Origin: Lachnospiraceae bacterium
GTDB lineage: Bacteria; Bacillota; Clostridia; Lachnospirales; Lachnospiraceae
DNA length: 64,000 bases
Direction of reading: 5' to 3'
Assembly (NCBI GenBank): GCA_017623675.1
Contig: JAGAOO010000046.1
Span: 1 to 64,000 of the forward strand
The notes under the pieces were generated by a model. The model saw only the letters and a program-made list of their open reading frames with translations, ran no database searches and was not told the origin of the DNA. This document shows, in pieces, positions 7,889 to 17,789 of this stretch (position 1 is its first letter; each line of letters opens with the position of its first letter). Both the position numbers and the translations under genes were made by a program.

Positions 7889-10510
7889 ATGGCAGAATTT
7901 ACACCAATGATGCAACAATATTTGGATATTAAAGAACAGTATAAGGATTGCATTATGTTCTATCGGGTAGGTGATTTCTATGAAATGTTCTTTGATGATG
8001 CATTAAAGGCATCCAAGGCATTGGAAATTACATTGACCGGTAAGGATTGTGGGCAGGAGGAACGGGCACCTATGTGTGGTGTGCCTTATCATGCTTATGA
8101 AGTGTATGCCAATCGGTTAATTGAACAAGGCTTTAAGGTTGCTATCTGTGAACAGGTTGAGGATCCAAAATTGGCAAAGGGATTGGTGAAACGGGATGTG
8201 ATTCAAATTATTACACCGGGTACCAATCTGTCTACCCAGAATTTAAAAGAGGGGCAGAATAATTTCTTAATGTCCGTGTATGCATTAGATGATGCATACG
8301 GAATTGCTGTTGCCGACATTACCACCGGTGAAGCGAAAACCTGTCAGGTTACCAGTCTGGAAAAATGCAGGGATGAAATCAATAAGTTTCAGCCTTCAGA
8401 GATTATTTGTAATGAAGCGTTTTTGTGTCAGGAATGGGATGTGGATTACTATCGGGAGCGTCTGCACATCACTATATCTGCCATTGATGCATGGCATTTT
8501 AATGAGGAGCAGGATATTGACTGTCTGCTGCGTCATTTTAAAGTAAATTCCCTTGAAGCATTGGGATTAAAGGATTGCAGTTTATGCGTCATTGCTTCCG
8601 GGGCGTTAATGGAATATTTGATTGAAACACAAAAGAGTTCTTTGGAGCATATGAATCATCTGGAATTGTATGCTGTGGATGATTATATGATTCTGGACAG
8701 TTCCACCAGACGGAATCTGGAGCTGACGGAAACTTTGCGTGATAAAGAAAAACGAGGTTCCCTGTCATGGGTGTTGGATAAGACCAAAACTGCTATGGGA
8801 GCAAGATTACTGCGTACTTATATTGAGCAGCCTTTGATTCGCAAGGAAATGATTGAGGAACGATTAGATGCCATTGAAATGTTGAATCGTGAGGTAATTA
8901 ATCGGGAGGAATTGCGGGAATATTTAAATCCTATTTACGATTTAGAGCGATTAATGACCCGAATCAGTCTGCGGACAGCGAATCCAAGAGATTTGATTTC
9001 CTTTAAGACATCGTTATCTTATTTACCATATATTCGGCAGTTGTTACAAGGCTATCCGGAAGGAATGTTACACAAGATATATGAGGATTTAGACGGGTTA
9101 GAGGATTTACATCAGTTGTTGGAGGATTCCATTATTGATGATCCGCCACTGCAGGTCAAGGAAGGCGGTATTATTAAGGACGGTTTTTTAGAGCAGATTG
9201 ATGAGCTGAAACGGGCAAAGACGGACGGAAAACAATGGCTGGCGGATTTGGAAACCAGAGAACGGGAAGCCAGTGGAATAAAGAATCTGAAAATTAAGTT
9301 TAATAAGGTATTCGGTTATTATTTTGATGTGACCAATTCCTATAAGAATCTGGTGCCGGAGCATTTTATCCGCAAGCAGACCTTAGCGAATTCCGAGCGT
9401 TATACCACAGAAGAATTGGATAAGCTGGCAGATACTATATTAGGTTCGGAGGACAAACTATATGCCTTGGAATATGAGACCTTCTGCACGATTCGGGAAA
9501 CGATTGGAAATGAAATTGAACGTGTCCAGAAAACCGCACATGCAGTTGCGAAGTTAGATGCCATGACCTCCATGGCATATGTATCGGAACAGAATCATTA
9601 TGTCCGTCCACAGATAAATGAAGAAGGATATTTGGATATTCAGGGTGGACGGCATCCGGTGGTAGAGAAAATGATACCAAATGACATGTTTATTCGGAAT
9701 GATACCAGGCTGGATATTCAGGATAATCGGATTGCGATTATTACAGGTCCAAATATGGCGGGTAAATCCACTTATATGCGGCAGACCGCATTAATAGTCC
9801 TTATGGCACAGATTGGTTGTTTTGTGCCGGCAGACAAGGCAGATGTGGGAATCGTTGACCGTATATTTACTCGTGTAGGGGCATCAGATGATTTGGCATC
9901 GGGTCAAAGTACCTTTATGGTAGAAATGAGTGAGGTTGCCAATATTTTACGGAATGCCACCCGAAACAGCTTACTGATTCTTGATGAAATCGGACGGGGA
10001 ACCAGTACCTATGACGGACTTTCCATTGCCTGGGCAGTGGTGGAATATATTGCCAATTTTCATCGGCTGGGAGCAAAGACCTTATTTGCCACCCATTATC
10101 ATGAATTAACAGAATTGGAAGGACAGCTGCCGGGGGTTCACAATTATTGCATTGCAGTCAAAGAGCAGGGAGATGATATTGTATTCCTGCGGAAAATTAT
10201 GCAGGGCGGTGCGGACCGTAGCTATGGAATTCAGGTAGCAAAACTGGCAGGAATACCGGATACGGTAATCGGACGAGCCAATGAGATATTAGCAGAATTG
10301 TTAGACGAGCATGATTTGGCCGGGAAAGGGAAAAAGGTGACAGTGGCAAAGCCAAAGAAAAAGGAAGAACCACAGCAGTTATCCTTCTTTGCCAATCCTA
10401 TGGAACAGGAGGTCGTGGCAGAGATACAAGCCTTGGATTTATCCAATATGACTCCGATGAAGGCATTGGTATACTTAAGTGATTTACAGGAGAAACTACA
10501 AGGAAAGTAA
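7889..10510 (+). CDS. mutS: DNA mismatch repair protein MutS
   Basis: An 873-residue MutS1 protein that recognises mismatches. The N-terminal mismatch-binding domain has the Phe-x-Glu motif in YRVGDFYEMFFDD (about residues 25-37). The connector, core lever and clamp follow. The ATPase has Walker A GPNMAGKST and Walker B LLILDEIGRGT, and the C-terminal HTH/dimer region ends in LSFF and a short tail. The ATG at 7889 has AAGGA at good spacing; an in-frame extension from 7799 would overlap the end of miaB and is rejected. mutL lies 2 kb downstream, so both halves of the repair system sit in one gene run. Confidence 0.97.
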   Translation: MAEFTPMMQQYLDIKEQYKDCIMFYRVGDFYEMFFDDALKASKALEITLTGKDCGQEERAPMCGVPYHAYEVYANRLIEQGFKVAICEQVEDPKLAKGLVKRDVIQIITPGTNLSTQNLKEGQNNFLMSVYALDDAYGIAVADITTGEAKTCQVTSLEKCRDEINKFQPSEIICNEAFLCQEWDVDYYRERLHITISAIDAWHFNEEQDIDCLLRHFKVNSLEALGLKDCSLCVIASGALMEYLIETQKSSLEHMNHLELYAVDDYMILDSSTRRNLELTETLRDKEKRGSLSWVLDKTKTAMGARLLRTYIEQPLIRKEMIEERLDAIEMLNREVINREELREYLNPIYDLERLMTRISLRTANPRDLISFKTSLSYLPYIRQLLQGYPEGMLHKIYEDLDGLEDLHQLLEDSIIDDPPLQVKEGGIIKDGFLEQIDELKRAKTDGKQWLADLETREREASGIKNLKIKFNKVFGYYFDVTNSYKNLVPEHFIRKQTLANSERYTTEELDKLADTILGSEDKLYALEYETFCTIRETIGNEIERVQKTAHAVAKLDAMTSMAYVSEQNHYVRPQINEEGYLDIQGGRHPVVEKMIPNDMFIRNDTRLDIQDNRIAIITGPNMAGKSTYMRQTALIVLMAQIGCFVPADKADVGIVDRIFTRVGASDDLASGQSTFMVEMSEVANILRNATRNSLLILDEIGRGTSTYDGLSIAWAVVEYIANFHRLGAKTLFATHYHELTELEGQLPGVHNYCIAVKEQGDDIVFLRKIMQGGADRSYGIQVAKLAGIPDTVIGRANEILAELLDEHDLAGKGKKVTVAKPKKKEEPQQLSFFANPMEQEVVAEIQALDLSNMTPMKALVYLSDLQEKLQGK

Positions 10511-10563
10511 TGAATATCATTGAATCATACAATCATTCATAAATGATGCAAGGAGGAGACAGA

Positions 10564-11790
10564 ATGAATCCGGAACAATTCAGAAAGGAAGCCCAGACGC
10601 TTCAAGATACTATTGTTGAAAACAGACGTTATCTGCATACCCATCCGGAAACCGGTTTTGACTTAAAAGAAACCCTTCCATATGTAAAGCATGAATTAAT
10701 GAAAATGGGTTATGAACCGAAAGAATGTGGAAAAGCCGGACTGGTTGCATTGGCTGGCGGTAAAAGGCCGGGAAAGGTATTCTTGATTCGGGGAGATATG
10801 GATGCACTACCGATTAAGGAAGAAGCAGATGTGGAGTTTTCGTCTGAAAATGGAAACATGCATGCCTGTGGACATGATATGCACACAGCAATGATGTTGG
10901 GTGCGGCAAGACTTCTGAAAGCCCATGAAGATGAAATTGAAGGAACGATTAAGCTGATGTTTCAGCCGGCAGAAGAGATTTTCGAAGGCTCTCATGATAT
11001 GATTGAAGCAGGATTGTTAGAGAATCCGAAGGTAGATGTAGCTTTGATGATACATGTTATGGCAGGTATGCCATTCCCGGCCGGTACGGTGATTGTATCT
11101 GCACCGGGTGTCAGTGCTCCGGCGGCGGATTACTTTGAAATCAAAGTACAAGGCAAGGGCTGCCATGGTTCTATGCCGAATAATGGTATTGATCCCTTAA
11201 ATGCGGCTGCCCACATTTTAATCGGATTACAGGAGATACACGCTCGTGAACTTGCAATGAGTGAACAGGCTGTTTTAACAATTGGAACTATGCATGCCGG
11301 ATCTGCTGCTAATGCAATTCCGGACATGGCTGTCATGGGAGGAAGTATTCGTACCTATGACGAGGAAACACGTACTTTTATGAAGCAGAGAATGACGGAA
11401 ATAGCCGAAGGAACGGCAAAAGCCTTTCGGGCAGAAGCAGAGGTGACCTTTGGAAGCGGATGTCCGACCTTGGTAAACGATAAGGACTTATCAAAATGTG
11501 CAGAGCAGTATGTGAAGGAATTATTAGGCAGTCATCAGGCATTTTCAGTGGCAGAATTGAATGCCATGGGTGGTTCTCAAGGAACATCAAAATCAGCAGG
11601 CTCTGAAGATTTTGCTTATGTCAGTCAGGAGGTACCATCTATTATGCTGGCATTGGCGGCAGGACAGCCGGAGAAAGGATATCGGTATCCACAACATCAT
11701 CCAATGGTAAAATTCGATGAAGCGGCACTTACAGATGGAGCTGCAGTATATGCTTATACTGCCATGCGTTGGTTAGAGGAACACAAATAA
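10564..11790 (+). CDS. M20 family amidohydrolase
   Basis: A 408-residue metallopeptidase of the M20D group (hippurate hydrolase, N-acyl-amino-acid amidohydrolase, IAA-amino-acid hydrolase). Visible motifs are HTHPE near the start, RGDMDALPI, the metal-binding HACGHDMH, FQPAEE with the catalytic glutamate, and a C-terminal HHPMVKFDEAAL histidine. It should remove an acyl group from an amino acid or small peptide in the cytosol. The start follows AAGGAGGAG. It sits between mutS and mutL without obvious functional link. The exact substrate cannot be read from sequence. Confidence 0.9.
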   Translation: MNPEQFRKEAQTLQDTIVENRRYLHTHPETGFDLKETLPYVKHELMKMGYEPKECGKAGLVALAGGKRPGKVFLIRGDMDALPIKEEADVEFSSENGNMHACGHDMHTAMMLGAARLLKAHEDEIEGTIKLMFQPAEEIFEGSHDMIEAGLLENPKVDVALMIHVMAGMPFPAGTVIVSAPGVSAPAADYFEIKVQGKGCHGSMPNNGIDPLNAAAHILIGLQEIHARELAMSEQAVLTIGTMHAGSAANAIPDMAVMGGSIRTYDEETRTFMKQRMTEIAEGTAKAFRAEAEVTFGSGCPTLVNDKDLSKCAEQYVKELLGSHQAFSVAELNAMGGSQGTSKSAGSEDFAYVSQEVPSIMLALAAGQPEKGYRYPQHHPMVKFDEAALTDGAAVYAYTAMRWLEEHK

Positions 11791-11792
11791 TT

Positions 11793-12437
11793 ATGAATTG
11801 GTTAATGATAATCTTTGAAATTTTAGGAACCATTGCGTTTTCTGTTTCCGGAGCAATCGAGGCTATGAAAAAGGAAATGGATATGCTTGGGGTTCTGGTT
11901 CTTGGTCTGGTTACGGCTGTCGGTGGAGGAATTCTTCGGGATATCGTCATTGGAGAATTTCCGCCTGCTGCGTTCCGGAATCCAAGAAATGCATTAATTG
12001 CAATTGGTGCAGCCTTTGTAGCTTTTTTGATAGGGGCTATTCTCTCAAAACGAAAGCAGAATACGAATAGTAAAATTTGGAATCAAGTGTTGTTGATTTC
12101 TGATGCAGTGGGGCTTGGTGCATTTACCGTATTGGGAATTCAATATGTGCAGGAACAAGCCGGTTACGAGAATCTTGTGTTACTTCTTTTTGTGGGAGTA
12201 ATTACCGGTGTTGGCGGTGGTCTGGTCCGGGATATTTTTGCAGGAAATGTACCATATATTTTTCGGAAGCATGTATATGCCACAGCATCCATTGCAGGAG
12301 CAGTTACATATCTTTGTCTGGAGAAAATCGGACATATGGAACTGGCTGCTATTGTAAGTCTGTTACTGGTATTGGTGCTTCGGCTTTTGGCGGCACATTT
12401 TGAGTGGAACCTTCCGAAAGTACATTTGCACGAATGA
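11793..12437 (+). CDS. TRIC-family (UPF0126) membrane channel
   Basis: A 214-residue membrane protein with about seven hydrophobic segments and an internal repeat. Each half contains a glycine motif followed by an arginine-aspartate pair: TAVGGGILRDI (about residues 40-50) and TGVGGGLVRDIF (about 128-139). This is the signature of the bacterial YadS/TRIC family, which forms trimeric monovalent cation channels. The start is 2 bases after the stop of the M20 gene; AGAGGA lies 12 bases upstream. Confidence 0.88.
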   Translation: MNWLMIIFEILGTIAFSVSGAIEAMKKEMDMLGVLVLGLVTAVGGGILRDIVIGEFPPAAFRNPRNALIAIGAAFVAFLIGAILSKRKQNTNSKIWNQVLLISDAVGLGAFTVLGIQYVQEQAGYENLVLLLFVGVITGVGGGLVRDIFAGNVPYIFRKHVYATASIAGAVTYLCLEKIGHMELAAIVSLLLVLVLRLLAAHFEWNLPKVHLHE

Positions 12438-12505
12438 ACAGGGAATATTTTTGGATTCTTTTGGCAACTAAGAAATGATTCATGAATTTACAAGGAGATA
12501 CAGAA

Positions 12506-14416
12506 ATGATACAGGTCTTAGACCAACATACAATTGATAAAATAGCCGCTGGTGAAGTAGTGGAACGTCCGGCATCTGTTGTAAAGGAATTGGTAGAAAA
12601 TGCCATTGATTCCGGTGCCACAGCCATTACTGTGGAAATAAAAGAGGGCGGTATTTCTTTTATTCGAATTACGGATAATGGATGCGGGATTCCGGCAAAG
12701 GAAGTTCAGACCGCATTCTTACGTCATGCAACCAGTAAAATAACCAAAATCGAAGATTTACTGACTGTTGGTTCTTTAGGGTTTCGAGGGGAAGCCTTGT
12801 CCAGTATTGCGGCAGTTTCACAGGTAGAACTAATTACGAAAACCAGCGATTCTTTGACTGGTATTCGCTACGAAATTCATGGAGGGAAAGAACTTGCCAT
12901 GGAAGAAATCGGCTGCCCCGAAGGAACTACTTTTATTGTGCGGAATTTGTTTTATAATACACCTGCACGTCGGAAATTCTTAAAAACAGCCATGACGGAA
13001 GCCGGTTATATTAATGAACTGGTGGAACAGATTGCCATGTCCCGACCGGATATTTCTTTTAAATTTGTTAACAACGGTCAAAATAAATTAAATACATCCG
13101 GTAACGGAAACTTAAAAGATATTATTTATCATATTTATGGGCGGGATATTTCCGGTAATTTGCTTCCAATTGAAGCTTCAAGAGATGAAATGCAGATATC
13201 CGGCTATGTTGCAAAGCCGTATGTATCAAGAGGAAATCGTAGCTTTGAACATTATTTTGTCAATGGACGGTATATAAAAAGTCCGATTATTACGAAAGCC
13301 ATTGAAGAAGCGTATAAGACCTTTGTTATGATACATAAGTTTCCGTTTGTGGTGTTGAATCTGACCGTCGATTCCAAGTTATTAGATGTGAATGTGCATC
13401 CACGGAAAATGGAAATGCGATATAGCAGAGGAGATGAGCTGTATAAATTCATATTTGAAGAAATACGGTATGTTTTGTTGCAAAAGGAATTGATACCGGA
13501 TGTAGGAAAAGACAATCCAAAACAAGAACGAAAGCAACAGACAGAAACGATAAAGAAAACACCTGCACCGGAACCTTTTGAATTGAAAAGGAAAGCAATA
13601 CTTCGGGAGAAAGAATCGAATCCACAGCAGGAAGTTTCTATGGTGAAGGAACGTTCTGCGTATGTTTTTGATATTGACACGAAGAATGACAACAATAAAA
13701 ATATTATGTCAACTAATAGCTTTGAAGAAGAAAGCAAACCTGCACAATCTACTTCGAAAGAGACACAGAGTAAACCAACTCCAACCGGAGAGCAGATGAC
13801 CTTCGTTTCTTCCGGTTTTATGACAGAGGACGCCAGACCGAAGCACCGCTTGATTGGACAGTTATTCAAAACCTACTGGCTGATTGAATATGACAAGAAA
13901 TTATTTATTATGGACCAGCATGCAGCCCATGAGAAGGTCATGTATGAAAAACTGATGAAACAATATCAAAACCGAGAAATTCTGTCACAACAGATTGCAC
14001 CTCCTTTGGTAATATCTGTTAACCCAAGACAGCAGGAGGTGTTGAGAGAGAATCAAAACTTTTTTGAAGATATGGGCTTTCAACTGGAAAACTTTGGGGG
14101 AAAAGAGTATATGCTTCGTGCAATTCCGTTGGAAACTTATGGTTTGGCGGCACAGGATATTTTTATTGACTTTATTGATTCCTTAATGGAGGAAGGCAGT
14201 CACTTGAATATGGATTTGTTCATTTATAAGATTGCAACCATGGCATGTAAGGCGGCAGTAAAAGGGAATATGGAATTGAGTTTTCAGGAAGCCGATGCTC
14301 TGATTGATGAGTTATTACAGCTGGAAAATCCATATAATTGTCCCCATGGACGACCAACCATCATTTCAATGACGGAAACAGAGATTGAGAAAAAATTCAA
14401 ACGGATACAGGATTGA
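12506..14416 (+). CDS. mutL: DNA mismatch repair protein MutL
   Basis: A 636-residue GHKL ATPase. The N-terminal ATPase motifs are IAAGEVVERP, VKELVENAIDSGA, DNGCGI, and the ATP-lid region RHATSKI...LGFRGEAL. A poorly conserved, glutamine- and serine-rich linker runs from about 335 to 440. The C-terminal dimer and endonuclease domain has DQHAAHE (the D-Q-H-A-x2-E metal motif), ACKAAVKGN and CPHGRPT, so this MutL should nick DNA itself, as in bacteria without MutH. The start follows AAGGAGA by 7 bases. Confidence 0.97.
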   Translation: MIQVLDQHTIDKIAAGEVVERPASVVKELVENAIDSGATAITVEIKEGGISFIRITDNGCGIPAKEVQTAFLRHATSKITKIEDLLTVGSLGFRGEALSSIAAVSQVELITKTSDSLTGIRYEIHGGKELAMEEIGCPEGTTFIVRNLFYNTPARRKFLKTAMTEAGYINELVEQIAMSRPDISFKFVNNGQNKLNTSGNGNLKDIIYHIYGRDISGNLLPIEASRDEMQISGYVAKPYVSRGNRSFEHYFVNGRYIKSPIITKAIEEAYKTFVMIHKFPFVVLNLTVDSKLLDVNVHPRKMEMRYSRGDELYKFIFEEIRYVLLQKELIPDVGKDNPKQERKQQTETIKKTPAPEPFELKRKAILREKESNPQQEVSMVKERSAYVFDIDTKNDNNKNIMSTNSFEEESKPAQSTSKETQSKPTPTGEQMTFVSSGFMTEDARPKHRLIGQLFKTYWLIEYDKKLFIMDQHAAHEKVMYEKLMKQYQNREILSQQIAPPLVISVNPRQQEVLRENQNFFEDMGFQLENFGGKEYMLRAIPLETYGLAAQDIFIDFIDSLMEEGSHLNMDLFIYKIATMACKAAVKGNMELSFQEADALIDELLQLENPYNCPHGRPTIISMTETEIEKKFKRIQD

Positions 14417-14424
14417 GAAAATTT

Positions 14425-15408
14425 ATGAACAATCAACCAAATAATAAAATGAATAAACGTCCGCTTATTATACTGACCGGTCCCACTGCAGTTGGCAAGA
14501 CTGCATTATCTATCAAGCTTGCAAAGGCAGTAAATGGTCAGATGATTTCTGCAGATTCCATGCAGGTCTATCGGCATATGGATATTGGAACGGCAAAAAT
14601 TAAACCGGAGGAAATGCAGGGAATTCCCCATTATTTAATTGATGTACTGGAACCGGAGGAGGATTTTAATGTGGTTCGGTTTCAGCATATGGCAAAGGAA
14701 GCCCTTGCGAAGATTTATGCGGAAGGGGGAATTCCAATTGTGGTTGGAGGAACCGGATTTTATATTCAGGCATTGTTGTATGACATTGATTTCGAAGAAA
14801 ATGATGAGGATACCACTTATCGTCAGGAACTGCAACAATTGGCAGAAGCGAAAGGGGCGGAATATCTGCATGAGATGCTGAAACAAGTTGACCCGGAATC
14901 CGCACAGACGATTCATGCCAATAATGTGAAACGGGTCATTCGAGCATTGGAATTTCATCATCAAACCGGTCTGCCCATATCTGCACACAATGAGGAACAG
15001 CGACAAAAAGAATCCCCATATCATTTTCTTTATTTTGTTTTAAATGATGATAGACAGATGTTATATGACCGAATTGACAAACGAATTGATATTATGTTAG
15101 AACAAGGGTTGGTAGATGAAGTGAAAGAATTGGTTGCATCCGGATGTAAAAGAGACATGGTATCTATGCAGGGCTTAGGTTATAAGGAAATCCTTAATTA
15201 TCTGGAAGGCAACTGCACGCTTGAGGAATCTGTTTATATTTTGAAACGGGATACCAGACATTTTGCCAAACGTCAGCTTACCTGGTTTAAACGGGAACGG
15301 GAGGTAATCTGGTTAAATCGCCCGGATTTTCAGGATGACGATGCGATTCTTGAATATGCACTTGAAGAGATTCGAAGGAAAGGAATCGGAATACCAACGA
15401 ATGATTAG
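14425..15408 (+). CDS. miaA: tRNA dimethylallyltransferase MiaA
   Basis: A 327-residue enzyme that transfers dimethylallyl to adenosine 37 of tRNA, making the substrate for MiaB. The P-loop is GPTAVGKT (about residues 17-24), then SADSMQVYR with the catalytic aspartate, GTAKI, and VGGTGFY. Near the end are QGLGYKE and RQLTWFKRE, standard for MiaA. The start is uncertain: ATG at 14425, TTG at 14413 overlapping the mutL stop, and ATG at 14449 are all in frame with weak ribosome sites. The mutL-miaA order is common in Firmicutes. Confidence 0.95.
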   Translation: MNNQPNNKMNKRPLIILTGPTAVGKTALSIKLAKAVNGQMISADSMQVYRHMDIGTAKIKPEEMQGIPHYLIDVLEPEEDFNVVRFQHMAKEALAKIYAEGGIPIVVGGTGFYIQALLYDIDFEENDEDTTYRQELQQLAEAKGAEYLHEMLKQVDPESAQTIHANNVKRVIRALEFHHQTGLPISAHNEEQRQKESPYHFLYFVLNDDRQMLYDRIDKRIDIMLEQGLVDEVKELVASGCKRDMVSMQGLGYKEILNYLEGNCTLEESVYILKRDTRHFAKRQLTWFKREREVIWLNRPDFQDDDAILEYALEEIRRKGIGIPTND

Positions 15409-15425
15409 AACGGAGATTGGATAAA

Positions 15426-16715
15426 ATGACAAATATGGATATATATTCCATGTACAAAACCATGGGTATTGATGAAAAAGTATTTAACTATTGTCAGGAA
15501 GTGGAAAAGAAATTAACGGAACGGTTTCAAACCATTGACCAGATTGCGGAATACAATCAGGCAAAGGTGTTACATGCTATGCAGAAGAATCAGTTAAGTG
15601 AAGCACATCTTTTTCCATCTACCGGTTATGGCTATAACGATATCGGAAGGGATACTCTGGAAAAAATCTATGCGGATATTTTTCATACAGAAGATGCACT
15701 GGTTCGTTCCCAGATTACCTGTGGTACCCATGCACTTCATATTGCGTTAGCCGGAAATTTGCGACCGGGAGACGAAATACTATCACCGGTTGGAAAACCG
15801 TATGATACGTTAGATGAAATCATTGGTATTCGACCATCCACCGGTTCTCTTGCAGAATATGGCATTACTTATCGGCAGGTGGATTTATTACCGGATGGTT
15901 CCTTTGACTGGGAAGGAATTCGAAATGCGATTCATGAAAAGACCCGATTGGTAGAAATTCAACGTTCCAAGGGTTATGCCACCCGTCCTACGTTATCGGT
16001 AGAGCAAATAGGAGAACTAATTGCCTTTATAAAAGGAATTCGTCCTGATATTATCTGTATGGTAGATAATTGCTATGGTGAATTTGTAGAAATGATAGAG
16101 CCTACCGATGTTGGGGCAGATATGGCTGTGGGTTCTTTAATTAAGAACCCGGGTGGTGGTCTGGCACCGATTGGTGGGTACATTGTTGGTACAAAGGAAT
16201 GTGTAGAACGTTCTGCTTACCGCCTGACTGCACCGGGCTTGGGTAAGGAATTGGGGGCAAGTCTTGGGGTGACTGCAAGCTTTGTTCAAGGCTTGTTTTT
16301 GGCACCAACTGTAACGGCCTCGGCATTAAAAGGGGCCATTCTTGCAGCAAATATTTACGAAAATCTGGGATATCATGCGATTCCCAATGCAACGGAAGAA
16401 CGGTATGATATCATACAGGCGATTGAATTCGGAGACCCTGAACTGCTGGTTGCTTTTTGTGAAGGTATTCAGGCTGCAGCACCGGTGGATAGTTATGTGA
16501 CCCCAACCCCTTGGGCAATGCCGGGGTATGATAGTGATGTGATTATGGCGGCAGGTGCTTTTGTTTCAGGTGCGTCTATTGAATTATCTGCAGACGGACC
16601 GATGAAACCACCATATGCAGTATATTTCCAAGGTGGATTAACCTATCCCCATGCAAAATTTGGCATTATGAAGTCCTTGCAGCGAATAGTTGAAAAGGGC
16701 ATTAAAATATGGTAA
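15426..16715 (+). CDS. YnbB-like PLP enzyme (aluminium-resistance family)
   Basis: A 429-residue pyridoxal-phosphate enzyme of the PF06838 family, related to methionine gamma-lyase and cystathionine beta-lyase. The N-terminal part has STGYGYNDIGRDTLE and TCGTHAL. The likely PLP lysine is in GSLIKNPGGG (about residues 236-245), preceded by VDNCYGEF, which supplies the aspartate for the pyridine nitrogen. The catalysed reaction is not established for the family. In many Firmicutes hfq lies between miaA and this gene; here only 17 bases separate them. The ATG at 15426 has CGGAG upstream. Confidence 0.88.
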   Translation: MTNMDIYSMYKTMGIDEKVFNYCQEVEKKLTERFQTIDQIAEYNQAKVLHAMQKNQLSEAHLFPSTGYGYNDIGRDTLEKIYADIFHTEDALVRSQITCGTHALHIALAGNLRPGDEILSPVGKPYDTLDEIIGIRPSTGSLAEYGITYRQVDLLPDGSFDWEGIRNAIHEKTRLVEIQRSKGYATRPTLSVEQIGELIAFIKGIRPDIICMVDNCYGEFVEMIEPTDVGADMAVGSLIKNPGGGLAPIGGYIVGTKECVERSAYRLTAPGLGKELGASLGVTASFVQGLFLAPTVTASALKGAILAANIYENLGYHAIPNATEERYDIIQAIEFGDPELLVAFCEGIQAAAPVDSYVTPTPWAMPGYDSDVIMAAGAFVSGASIELSADGPMKPPYAVYFQGGLTYPHAKFGIMKSLQRIVEKGIKIW

Positions 16716-16742
16716 AGTTGATTGGATAGGGAGGTTTTATAA

Positions 16743-17006
16743 ATGGCAAGTGGAAACTTAGGAAAAAATAATTGGGCACTGTTTTTGATGATTTTAGCCG
16801 GCATAGTAATCGGAGGCTTTATTGGCTGGCTGACGAAGGATATAGCTTTTTTGAGCTGGTTGAATTTTGGTCAATCCTTTGGCTTATCCAATCCGGTTGT
16901 TTTAGATTTGGGTATTGTTGTTTTAACCTTTGGTTTGACAATTAAAATCAGTATTGGCGGCATTATTGGTGTTATTATTGGTGTTGTAATTTATCGGTTA
17001 TTATAA
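16743..17006 (+). CDS. DUF4321 small membrane protein
   Basis: An 87-residue protein of the DUF4321 family. The first hydrophobic segment (ALFLMILAGIVIGGFIGWL) and a second pair near the C-terminus (LGIVVLTFGLTIKI and GGIIGVIIGVVIYRLL) suggest two to three membrane passes. It sits before radC and mre genes, a common position in Clostridia. The function is unknown. GGGAGG gives a strong ribosome site. Confidence 0.8.
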   Translation: MASGNLGKNNWALFLMILAGIVIGGFIGWLTKDIAFLSWLNFGQSFGLSNPVVLDLGIVVLTFGLTIKISIGGIIGVIIGVVIYRLL

Positions 17007-17071
17007 TGCCGGAATACTGAAGTTTATATTAAATTGGAGTCTTATCCTGTGTGAGCGAAGAAAGGACAAGT

Positions 17072-17761
17072 ATGCAGGAACAAATGAAATCCCTTCCGGT
17101 TTCAGAACGACCTTATGAGCGTTGTGAACGATTTGGACCGGAAGCATTAAGTGATGCAGAATTACTGGCAGTGATTCTGCGAACAGGAACAATGGGCGTA
17201 AGTGCGTTACAGCTTGCCCATCAAATACTAAATAAAGATGAAAATGATAAGAATCTAATAGGTTTATGCCACCTAAGCAGAGAACAAATGATGGAAATTC
17301 CCGGAATTGGGATGGTAAAAGCAATACAATTACAGGCAATCACAGAACTGGCAAAACGTATTTCCCAATCGGTGGCTGAGGAGAACATTCAGCTTCATAA
17401 ACCCGCATTGATAGCTGAGTTTTTTATGCATGAACTGCGGTTTGAAACGCAGGAATGTGTCTATGCAGTATTTTTTGACCAGAAATGTAAGCTGATAAAA
17501 AAGTGTCTGATTACCAAAGGAACTGTCAACGCCTCATTAATTTCGGCAAGAGAGATTTTTCTCGAAGCGCTTCGGTGTAGTGCAGTACAGCTTGTAGTGG
17601 TGCATAACCATCCGTCAGGTAATCCGGAACCCAGCACGGATGATATCTGTATTACGAGTCAGCTTAAAGCTGCCGGTAAACTCCTTGGAATGCCTTTGGT
17701 GGATCATATTATTGTTGGTGGTCAAACCTATTACAGTTTTGCTGAACACCATCAGTTGTGA
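17072..17761 (+). CDS. radC: RadC/YsxA JAB-domain protein
   Basis: A 229-residue RadC-family protein. The N-terminal helix-hairpin-helix region includes LSREQMMEIPGIGMVKA (about residues 70-86). The C-terminal JAB/MPN domain has the metal motif VVVHNHPSGNPEPSTDD (H-x-H-x7-D) and DHIIVGG. Family members were once linked to DNA repair, but this is not well supported; the metal site suggests hydrolase activity. Start: ATG at 17072 has AAAGGA 5 bases upstream; an in-frame GTG at 17051 with GGAG further away is possible. It directly precedes mreC, a conserved arrangement. Confidence 0.9.
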   Translation: MQEQMKSLPVSERPYERCERFGPEALSDAELLAVILRTGTMGVSALQLAHQILNKDENDKNLIGLCHLSREQMMEIPGIGMVKAIQLQAITELAKRISQSVAEENIQLHKPALIAEFFMHELRFETQECVYAVFFDQKCKLIKKCLITKGTVNASLISAREIFLEALRCSAVQLVVVHNHPSGNPEPSTDDICITSQLKAAGKLLGMPLVDHIIVGGQTYYSFAEHHQL

Positions 17762-17789
17762 ATGATTTTGATAGAGAAAGAAGCAAAAA

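Noticed and set aside
13252..13869. 205-codon open frame on the minus strand inside mutL
   Set aside because: It is antisense to the MutL linker and C-terminal region, has no ribosome site or recognisable domain, and its low-complexity sequence mirrors the mutL codons.
14635..15024. 129-codon minus-strand frame inside miaA
   Set aside because: Antisense shadow of the MiaA coding sequence.
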